From Sphingomonas taxi (lineage in GTDB: Bacteria > Pseudomonadota > Alphaproteobacteria > Sphingomonadales > Sphingomonadaceae): DNA of 64,000 nt. The position numbers were made by a program, and so were the translations under genes. Below, piece by piece: positions 58,795 to 64,000 of the stretch. Location of the stretch: assembly GCA_003243195.1 (NCBI GenBank), contig QFQI01000002.1:434001-498000 (forward strand). Reading direction: 5' to 3'. Position 1 is the first letter of the stretch, and each line of letters begins with the position of its first letter. The notes under the pieces are model-generated. The model saw nothing but the letters and a program-made list of their open reading frames with translations, was not told the origin of the DNA and did no database searches.

Positions 58795-59676
58795 GTGCGC
58801 GTTACCTTCCATGCTTTCCGTTCCGCGGTCGCCGCGGGGCTGCTGCTCGCCGGCGCGCCCGCGCTGGCGCAAAGTGCGTCCGTCCCCGCCGAGCCGCACG
58901 CCACTCCCGATCCCGGCATGATCGGCGACACGGTGACGGTCGCGGTGGCCGGCGCGTACCTGCCCGATTACGAGGGGTCGGACAATTACCGGCTGGTGCC
59001 CGGCCCCGCCGCGATCGGATCGTTCCGCGATGTCTCGTTCCAGTTGATCGGCAATCGCGCCTCGATCGACCTGATCCCCAATGCCAGCGGCCCGACCTGG
59101 GATCTGCAGGCCGGCCCGGTCGGCGTGGTCAACTTCAATCGCACCAACACGCGCGCGATCGACGATCGCCGCATCCGTGCGCTGGGCGAGCGCGACACCG
59201 CGATCGAGCTGGGCGGCTATGTCGGCATCGGCAAGACCGGCGTGCTCACCAGCCCGTATGACAAGCTGTCGGCGTCGCTCAGCTATCGCCACGACGTGAG
59301 CAAGGTGCATCGCAGCGGCATCCTCAGCCCGTCGGTGAACTATTTCACCCCGCTCAGCCTGAAGGCGGGCGTCGGGCTGTTCGCCTCCGCCGAGCGCGTC
59401 GAGCGCGGCTTCGCGCGCACCTATTTCGACGTCGACGCGGCGCAGTCGCTCGCCAGCGGGCTGCCGCAATATCGCACGCGCGGCGGGTGGAAGCACTGGA
59501 CGATCGGCGCCGCCGGCACCTATTCGCTGACCGGCAACCTGCTGAAGGGCTGGAAGCTGATCGGCGGGGTCACCTACAAGCGGATGCTGAACGACTTCGG
59601 CGACACGCCGGTGGTGTCGCTCGCGGGGTCGCGGACGCAATGGCTGGGCGCGCTCGGCGTCGGCTATACGTTCTGA
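58795..59676 (+). CDS. MipA/OmpV family outer-membrane protein
   Basis: A 293-residue beta-barrel. Signal peptide (SAVAAGLLLAGAPALAQ), then DTVTVAVAGAYLPDYEGSDN, a characteristic MipA/OmpV opening, and paired strands ending LGALGVGYTF with C-terminal phenylalanine. The start is GTG 58795 with AAGGGGA six to seven bases upstream. MipA scaffolds PBP1B and MltA in E. coli; in sphingomonads these proteins are often induced by stress. Repeat copy C lies just downstream. Confidence 0.9.
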   Translation: MRVTFHAFRSAVAAGLLLAGAPALAQSASVPAEPHATPDPGMIGDTVTVAVAGAYLPDYEGSDNYRLVPGPAAIGSFRDVSFQLIGNRASIDLIPNASGPTWDLQAGPVGVVNFNRTNTRAIDDRRIRALGERDTAIELGGYVGIGKTGVLTSPYDKLSASLSYRHDVSKVHRSGILSPSVNYFTPLSLKAGVGLFASAERVERGFARTYFDVDAAQSLASGLPQYRTRGGWKHWTIGAAGTYSLTGNLLKGWKLIGGVTYKRMLNDFGDTPVVSLAGSRTQWLGALGVGYTF

Positions 59677-59711
59677 GAGTCCGTTTGAAACCTCGCGGAC
59701 GAGCGAGTGTT

Positions 59712-59743
59712 GCCGGCACCGCGAAACGCGTTTCCAGACAGCC
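59712..59743 (-). repeat. Dispersed palindromic repeat, copy C
   Basis: The minus strand reads GGCTGTCTG, then GAAACGCGTTTC, then GCGGTGCCGGC: 32 bases identical to copy B but in opposite orientation. It begins 36 bases after the MipA stop. Confidence 0.85.
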
Positions 59744-60110
59744 TCTGAGCAGGCACGGGCGCGGCGTTTCGCGCCGGTGAGTGGCGGCAAGGCGGCCGTA
59801 CGGCGTTCGGTCCGTCCGGCCGGTCGCCGGCCTGGCGACGGCCACCGGAGCCCGCCTGAACACTCGCGGGAAGGCAGGTCTTGCGGCGTGCCGGCCCGTT
59901 CCCCCGCTCCCCACCGCTGACGGGACGCGGGGCGGGGAGCGGATCGGCACCGCCGGATGCGCCCGCCGCGCCGTTCCGCACAGCCTCTTACCTCGTCATC
60001 ACCCGCCCCCACCGACCGTGCCGGTCAAGCCGCGTCGTCATGGGGTGTCGTATCCCGCCGGCGCGGCGATGACGGAATGGCGCACGTCGCCCGCATCCGC
60101 ATTACGCCAC
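59744..60110. other. Gene-free interval with degenerate repeat units
   Basis: 367 bp with no supported gene, between MipA and the anti-sigma gene (convergent). It contains several GC hairpins, for example GGTCGCC/GGCGACG near 59822-59840. A segment near 59887-59940 (TGCCGGCCCGTTCCCC...GGGGAGCGG) resembles the right half of copy A. A reversed GAGGCTGTGCGGAACGG-like end lies near 59975-59990. It looks like a decayed, inverted array of the dispersed repeat. Confidence 0.45.
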
Positions 60111-60821
60111 CTACCCGGTCGCCAGCGCGCCCGCCGCCACGACCGGGCCGGTCGGCGCGCCGGTCTTGGAGCCGCCGGCCGGCTCGATCGACACCGCCAG
60201 CGTCGTGCCCGGCACCAGCAGACGACGCGCCGCCGCCGGCACCGTGATCCGGCTCGGCCCGGTCGCGGCGAGCAGCCCCAGCGACACCGGCGCCGCGCCA
60301 TCGGTGCCGATCGCCCACAGCTCGGCCGCGCGCCGCGCCGGCACGCCGCCGACCGGCGACACGCGTACCACCCCGGCGGCATCGTCGACCGCGGCGGCCA
60401 GCGCGACGCGATCGTCCGCCTGCTGGCCGGCGGGCACCGCCAGCGCGGCGAGCAGCGTCGCACGATCCGCCGGCGCGACCCGTGCCGGGGGCGGCACCGG
60501 CGTCGGCGCGCGCAACGGCCCGAGCACCAGCGCCAGCACCGCCGCCGCGATCGCGACCACGGCATAGCCGATCGCGCGCCGCCACGGCGCGCGGCCGGGC
60601 GCGGGCGCGGCGATCGCCGCCATCACGCGTTCCTCCAGCGCCGCCGGCGGCGCTTCGTCGCGCCAGCCCCATGCCAGGGGCATCAGCCATGCCTGCCACC
60701 GCGCCACCTCCGCCGCGAAGGCCGGATCGCCCAGCATGCGGGCGCGCGCGGCGGCCTGTTCGTCGCCGTCGAGCAGCCCGAGCATCAGCTCGGCGGCCAG
60801 CGCCTGATCGTCAGGCGTCAT
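60111..60821 (-). CDS. RskA-type membrane anti-sigma factor
   Basis: 236 residues: a cytoplasmic helical anti-sigma domain (LAAELMLGLLDGDEQAAARA), the characteristic WQAWLMPLAW, one membrane helix (IGYAVVAIAAAVLALVLGPL, about 84-103) and a periplasmic RskA-like domain with RVSPVGGVPARRAAELWAIG and VSIEPAGGSKTGAPTGPVVA. Such factors hold an ECF sigma at the membrane until proteolysis releases it. Its start overlaps the sigma stop by 11 bases. Confidence 0.9.
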   Translation of the reverse strand: MTPDDQALAAELMLGLLDGDEQAAARARMLGDPAFAAEVARWQAWLMPLAWGWRDEAPPAALEERVMAAIAAPAPGRAPWRRAIGYAVVAIAAAVLALVLGPLRAPTPVPPPARVAPADRATLLAALAVPAGQQADDRVALAAAVDDAAGVVRVSPVGGVPARRAAELWAIGTDGAAPVSLGLLAATGPSRITVPAAARRLLVPGTTLAVSIEPAGGSKTGAPTGPVVAAGALATG

Positions 60822-61386
60822 CGGACAGGCACCCCCGCAAGCGGATCAGCGCCCGCCGCACCAGGCTCTTCATCGTCGCCAGCGGCACCGACTCCCGCAG
60901 CGCGAGTTCGGCATAGGTCACGCCGTCGTAGAAGGCGGTGCGCACCGCGCTGCGCTGCCGTTCCTCCAGTTGGTCCAGGCAGTCGCGGATCCGCGCCGCC
61001 TCGTCGGCATCGGCCAGCGTCGTCTCCGCGTCGGGCGCGGGATCGGCCACGTCGGGCAGCGTCGCGCCGGCCGCGACATGGCTGCGCGCATGGGCGCGCC
61101 GCCAGTCGAGCGCGCGGTTGCGCGCGATCGCCGCCAGCCAGGTGATCGGACTGGCGCGGCCGGGCTCATACGCCCCCGCGCGCCGCCACACCTGGACATA
61201 GACGTCCTGCAACACATCCTCCGCCGCCTGCCGTTCGCCGCAGATACGCAGGCAGATCCCGAACAGCTTCGCGGAGGTCAGCCGGTACACCTGCCGGAAC
61301 GCGTCGCGATCCTCCGCGGCGGTGTCCACCAGCGCGCGGGTCAGCGCCGCGCGCCGCGCCGCCGCGTCGGCGGAGGAGGCGATCAT
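60811..61386 (-). CDS. ECF RNA polymerase sigma factor (SigK-like)
   Basis: 191 residues. Region 2: FRQVYRLTSAKLFGICLRIC and AEDVLQDVYVQVWRRAGAYE, with SPITWLAAIARNRALDWRRA; region 4: LEERQRSAVRTAFYDGVTYA followed by LALRESVPLATMKSLVRRAL, the helix-turn-helix. I start at ATG 61386; there is no ribosome-binding site directly before it, but a short leader frame with one ends ten bases upstream. Divergent from two ferritin-like genes, which are the most likely local targets. Confidence 0.92.
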   Translation of the reverse strand: MIASSADAAARRAALTRALVDTAAEDRDAFRQVYRLTSAKLFGICLRICGERQAAEDVLQDVYVQVWRRAGAYEPGRASPITWLAAIARNRALDWRRAHARSHVAAGATLPDVADPAPDAETTLADADEAARIRDCLDQLEERQRSAVRTAFYDGVTYAELALRESVPLATMKSLVRRALIRLRGCLSDDA

Positions 61387-61396
61387 GCGGGGGCGG

Positions 61397-61438
61397 TCAT
61401 GCCGGCGGACGGAAAAGTTTTTCGGACATGCGACGCAT
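61397..61438 (-). CDS. Possible 13-codon leader peptide ahead of the sigma gene
   Basis: Frame MRRMSEKLFRPPA with AGGAAGG directly before the first ATG and eight bases before the in-frame second ATG at 61429. It ends 10 bases before the sigma start, which has no ribosome-binding site of its own. Translational coupling is the simplest reading. Too short for codon statistics. Confidence 0.35.
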   Translation of the reverse strand: MRRMSEKLFRPPA

Positions 61439-61529
61439 CCTTCCTCTTTCCCTGCCGTATCTAGCCGGCCTAGACTCGGGATATGCCAGCCGATCGGCGT
61501 AGAAACAATTGAATTGGGAAGGGCCTGCC

Positions 61530-62585
61530 ATGACCGATAGCGAGCAGTTGATCGAAACGCTCGATGCACGCGTGCGCCGCCGCGACTCCCGCCGCGCCTT
61601 CTTCACCAGTGCGATGGCGGGCGCGGCCGGCGCGGTGGTGCTGGGCGGCGCGATGACCGGCAGCGCGCAGGCACAGACCAGCCCGACGCCCACGCCCAGC
61701 CCCAGCCCCAGCCCCAGCCCGACGTCGACCGTGACCGAGGCGGACGTGCTCAACTTCGCGCTGAACCTCGAATATCTGGAGGCGAATTTCTACGCCTTCG
61801 CGGTGACCGGCAGCGCGCTGGCCGCCGCCGACATCAGCGGCGCGGTCGGCACCGCCGGCACCGCGACCGGCGGGCGCGCGGTGGCGTTCCAGGATCCGCT
61901 GGTCGCGCAATATGCGCGCGAGATCGCCGCCGACGAGCTGGCGCACGTCCGCTTCCTGCGCAGCCAGTTCACCGACGCCACCCGCGTCGCGCAGCCGGTG
62001 ATCGACCTCGGCACCAGCCCGACCGGCGCGTTCAGCAGCGCGGCGCGCGCCGCCGGCCTGGTCGTCGACGGGCAGAGCTTCGATCCCTATGCCTCGGACG
62101 AGAATTTCCTGCTCGGCGCGTTCCTCTTCGAGGACGTCGGCGTCACCGCCTACAAGGGCGCGGCCTCCGCGCTCATCAACAACAAGGTGTATCTGGAGGC
62201 CGCAGCCGGCATCCTGGCGGTGGAGGCGTATCACGCCGCGATCGTCCGCTCGGTGCTGTACCGCAAGGGGCTGGCCACGCCGTCGCTGCGGCTGATCGAG
62301 GCGACGGAGGCGATCTCCACCGCGCGCGACGCGCTGGACGGCAACCCCACCGAGGACGCGGTGCGCGGCGTCGCGCCCGACGGCGATCAGGGGATCGCTC
62401 CCACCACCAGCAGCGACGGTTCGGTGGCGAACATCGTGCCGCTGAACGCGAATGGCATCGCGTTCAGCCGCACGCCCGCGCAGGTGCTGAACGTCGTCTA
62501 TCTGAACGCCGCGGCGGTCAGCATGGGCGGGTTCTTCCCGGCCGGCGTCAACGGCAATGTCAAGATGAGCGCGGCGTCCGCCTGA
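61530..62585 (+). CDS. Exported ferritin-like domain protein 1
   Basis: 351 residues. A twin-arginine-type leader (RRDSRRAFFTSAMAGAAGAV) ends near SAQAQ, followed by a Pro/Ser/Thr spacer (SPTPTPSPSPSPSP) and a ferritin-like four-helix domain of the PF13668 (plant desiccation-related PCC13-62) type. Carboxylate/histidine ligands appear in LNFALNLEYLEANFYAF, AADELAHVRFLR and AAAGILAVEAYHAAIVR. GGAAGGG precedes ATG 61530. It is paralogous to the next gene over the whole domain and is divergent from an ECF sigma gene. Confidence 0.88.
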   Translation: MTDSEQLIETLDARVRRRDSRRAFFTSAMAGAAGAVVLGGAMTGSAQAQTSPTPTPSPSPSPSPTSTVTEADVLNFALNLEYLEANFYAFAVTGSALAAADISGAVGTAGTATGGRAVAFQDPLVAQYAREIAADELAHVRFLRSQFTDATRVAQPVIDLGTSPTGAFSSAARAAGLVVDGQSFDPYASDENFLLGAFLFEDVGVTAYKGAASALINNKVYLEAAAGILAVEAYHAAIVRSVLYRKGLATPSLRLIEATEAISTARDALDGNPTEDAVRGVAPDGDQGIAPTTSSDGSVANIVPLNANGIAFSRTPAQVLNVVYLNAAAVSMGGFFPAGVNGNVKMSAASA

Positions 62586-62658
62586 CGCGCGGGTTCCCCC
62601 ACGCCCCGCCTCCATCACCTTACGCCCGCACACGGGCGCCCGCACAGGGACCGATGCC

Positions 62659-63714
62659 ATGATCAAGGATTCCGTTTTCGCCGCGCTCGACCTCGCGAAC
62701 CATCGCCGCGCGGAGCGCCGCCGCTTCCTGAAGCTCGCCGGCGCGGGCACCGCCGCGCTCGGCGGCCTCGCGCTGCTCTCCGCCTGCGGTGACGATGACG
62801 ACGATTCGCCGACCCCCACGCCGTCGCCGACCCCGACGCCGACCTCCACGGGCGTCGCCACCGACATCGCGGTGCTGCAACTGGCGCTGAACCTCGAATA
62901 TCTCGAGGCGCAATTCTATTCGATCGCCGCCTTCGGCCGCCGCCTGCCCGATGCCAGTCTGACCGGCAGCGTCGGGACGCGCGGCGACGTGACCGGCGGG
63001 CGCGCCGTGACCTTCACCGATCCGGTCATCGCCAGCTATGCGCGCGAGATCGCCGCCGACGAGATCGCGCACGTCAACGCGTTGCGCGCGGTCATCACCG
63101 CCGCCGGATCGACGCTGGTGATCGCGCAGCCCGCGCTCAACATCGACGGCGGCGCGAGCGGTGCGTTCACGCTCGCCGCGCGCGCGGCCGGGCTGGTCGG
63201 GGCCAACGACACCTTCGATCCCTATCTCAACGACGAGAACTTCCTGCTCGCCGCCTTCTTGTTCGAGGATGTCGGCGTCACCGCCTACAAGGGCGCCTCG
63301 CCGCTCATCAGCAACGCCACCTATCTGGAGGCGGCCGCCGGAATCCTGGCGGCGGAGGCGTATCACGCCGGGCTGATCCGCACCGAGCTGTACCGCCGCG
63401 GCGCCGATGCCCGCATCAAGGCCAACCGGATCTCCGACGCGCGCGATTCGCTGGACGGCACGCCGACCGCCACCGCGACCAACCGTCGCGATCTGGACCA
63501 GGGCATCTCGGCCAACGCCGACGGCACCGGCGACGCCAACATCGTGCCGGCGGACGTCAACGGCATCGCGTTCAGCCGCTCGTCCGAACAGGTCCACAAC
63601 ATCGTCTACCTGAACAACACCGCCGTGGTGAGCGGCGGCTTCTTCCCCGCCGGCACCAACAATTCGCTCGCGGCGCTGCGCACCAGCGGCAATTTCGCCA
63701 CGCCGCTCGGGTAA
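62659..63714 (+). CDS. Exported ferritin-like domain lipoprotein 2
   Basis: 351 residues. Tat leader RRRFLKLAGAGTAALGG running into a lipobox LLSACG, so probably an exported lipoprotein, then an Asp run and a TPTPSPTPTPTST spacer. The PF13668-type domain follows: LQLALNLEYLEAQFYSI, AADEIAHVNALRAV, DENFLLAAFLFEDVGVTAYK, AAAGILAAEAYHAGLIR. Close paralogue of the preceding gene, 73 bp away, but with a membrane anchor. A strong terminator follows. Confidence 0.88.
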   Translation: MIKDSVFAALDLANHRRAERRRFLKLAGAGTAALGGLALLSACGDDDDDSPTPTPSPTPTPTSTGVATDIAVLQLALNLEYLEAQFYSIAAFGRRLPDASLTGSVGTRGDVTGGRAVTFTDPVIASYAREIAADEIAHVNALRAVITAAGSTLVIAQPALNIDGGASGAFTLAARAAGLVGANDTFDPYLNDENFLLAAFLFEDVGVTAYKGASPLISNATYLEAAAGILAAEAYHAGLIRTELYRRGADARIKANRISDARDSLDGTPTATATNRRDLDQGISANADGTGDANIVPADVNGIAFSRSSEQVHNIVYLNNTAVVSGGFFPAGTNNSLAALRTSGNFATPLG

Positions 63715-63734
63715 GCGGGCGCGCAACCGAAACG

Positions 63735-63761
63735 GGGGCGTCGCGCGCGGCGCCCCTTTTT
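63735..63761 (+). terminator. Intrinsic terminator after the ferritin-like pair
   Basis: GGGGCG (63735-63740) pairs with CGCCCC (63751-63756) and is followed by TTTTT (63757-63761). The stem is very GC-rich and the T-run is the best in the window. Confidence 0.8.
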
Positions 63762-63806
63762 CGTTGGTGAACCGCCGCCGATGCGGTTATGTTCGGGCTT
63801 CCCCGG

Positions 63807-63904
63807 GGGACCGCCGATGCGCGCGGTTGAGAGGAGGGCCGCAGCCCTCGACCCGCTGAACCTGATCCGGCTGACACCGGCGTAGGGAGTGGAGCGGCGT
63901 CCCA
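63807..63904 (+). promoter_or_regulatory. TPP (THI-box) riboswitch upstream of thiC
   Basis: The conserved cores are present in order: GGTTGAGAGG (63825-63834), the CCC closing the first arm, GCTGAACCTGATCCGGCTGA (63855-63874), then CACCGGCGTAGGGAGTGGAG. P1 is formed by GGAC-GCC (about 63809-63816) with GGCGTCC (about 63896-63902). It is followed after about 40 nt by the thiC start. Thiamine pyrophosphate binding would reduce thiC expression. Confidence 0.93.
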
Positions 63905-63942
63905 GGACATCCGTCTTCCTCCCGTGATTGGAGAGACGACGC

Positions 63943-64000
63943 ATGGCAGACATCCCCGCCCGCACCGAGATCGGCGTCACCACCGGCGCGATCCGCGGCA
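63943..64000 (+). CDS. thiC: Phosphomethylpyrimidine synthase ThiC (5' end only)
   Basis: Only 19 codons are visible (MADIPARTEIGVTTGAIRG); the window ends inside the gene. A TIGAIRG-like PxxTEIGVTTGxIRG opening is typical of ThiC, which makes the pyrimidine half of thiamine. The preceding TPP riboswitch strongly supports the call. GGAGAG lies about ten bases before the ATG. Confidence 0.85.
   Translation, partial: MADIPARTEIGVTTGAIRG

Noticed and set aside
58675..60012. Minus-strand frame of ~445 codons opposite MipA
   Set aside because: MipA has a signal peptide, a good ribosome-binding site and C-terminal Phe; the opposite frame reads through the repeat region and is not protein-like.
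61684..61720. Tandem CCCAGC repeats resembling a short satellite
   Set aside because: They encode the Pro/Ser spacer of the ferritin-like protein in frame; explained as a linker.
1..64000. Prophage, insertion sequence, CRISPR array or genomic island borders
   Set aside because: No integrase, transposase, phage structural gene, regularly spaced repeat or tRNA-end duplication was seen; the lone tRNA-Leu has no downstream repeat of its 3' end that I could find.

Overview
The window is a gene-dense, very GC-rich chromosomal segment from a Sphingomonas-type alphaproteobacterium. The evidence is the origin-proximal gene order hemE / DUF299 kinase / maf / aroE / coaE / dnaQ, a crtY-crtI-crtB carotenoid set typical of yellow sphingomonads, alphaproteobacterial families (DUF1491, DUF3576, MmcB, DUF6489, TIGR02186, SapC) and pervasive ATGA/GTGA stop-start overlaps. 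I see no prophage, insertion sequence, rRNA or CRISPR array. The genus is an inference; no marker gene could be searched.

Layout. 0-5 kb: a partial racemase and a UbiH-type hydroxylase (minus), ftsK (plus) and a dienelactone hydrolase (minus). 5-10.6 kb: DUF6489-mnmE-mnmG-rsmG-parA-parB, carrying two identical, oppositely oriented parS-like 16-mers, one over the mnmG start and one inside rsmG. 10.7-15.2 kb: holA-lptE-leuS-DUF3576 (minus). 15.4-21.6 kb: a beta-barrel-like protein, thiamine-phosphate-synthase-like, YggS, HAD, ribA, xth, lolA and TerC genes. 21.8-24.7 kb: rho-hemJ-hemE (minus). 24.72-25.03 kb: the probable chromosomal replication origin, with DnaA boxes and a GANTC cluster. 25-31.9 kb: ppsR-maf-aroE-coaE-dnaQ-hpf-ptsN-thioesterase-DUF1491, then a cell-wall hydrolase and mmcB (plus). 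32-42.3 kb: cell-envelope and redox genes (ankyrin, SCO, YcgN, metallopeptidase, PBP1A, tRNA-Leu, zinc-finger protein, ftsEX, YdcF, plsC, YceD, cytochrome-bc1 chaperone, bamE).

42.5-51 kb is more accessory: a reduced NfrB/NfrA-like glycan pair, TauE + TIGR02186, a stand-alone HerA-like ATPase, DUF1810, two unlisted 35-36-residue membrane peptides, a GGDEF protein and a peroxiredoxin. 51-59.7 kb: carotenoid genes crtY-crtI-hyp-LOG-crtB, then SapC, hisN, a histidine-box hydroxylase overlapping a DUF2141 gene, and MipA. 60.1-63.7 kb: an ECF sigma/anti-sigma pair divergent from two paralogous exported ferritin-like proteins. The window ends with a TPP riboswitch in front of thiC.

How it fits together: most of the window is replication/segregation (parS, ParAB, oriC, FtsK, HolA, DnaQ), division and envelope biogenesis (FtsEX, PBP1A, LptE, LolA, BamE, PlsC) and RNA/translation functions (MnmEG, RsmG, LeuS, Rho, HPF). 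Most worth a second look: the oriC/GANTC region, the paired parS sites, a dispersed palindromic repeat found after stop codons, the reduced NfrAB-like pair, the sigma/anti-sigma/twin-ferritin island, and an unexplained element between lolA and its terminator.
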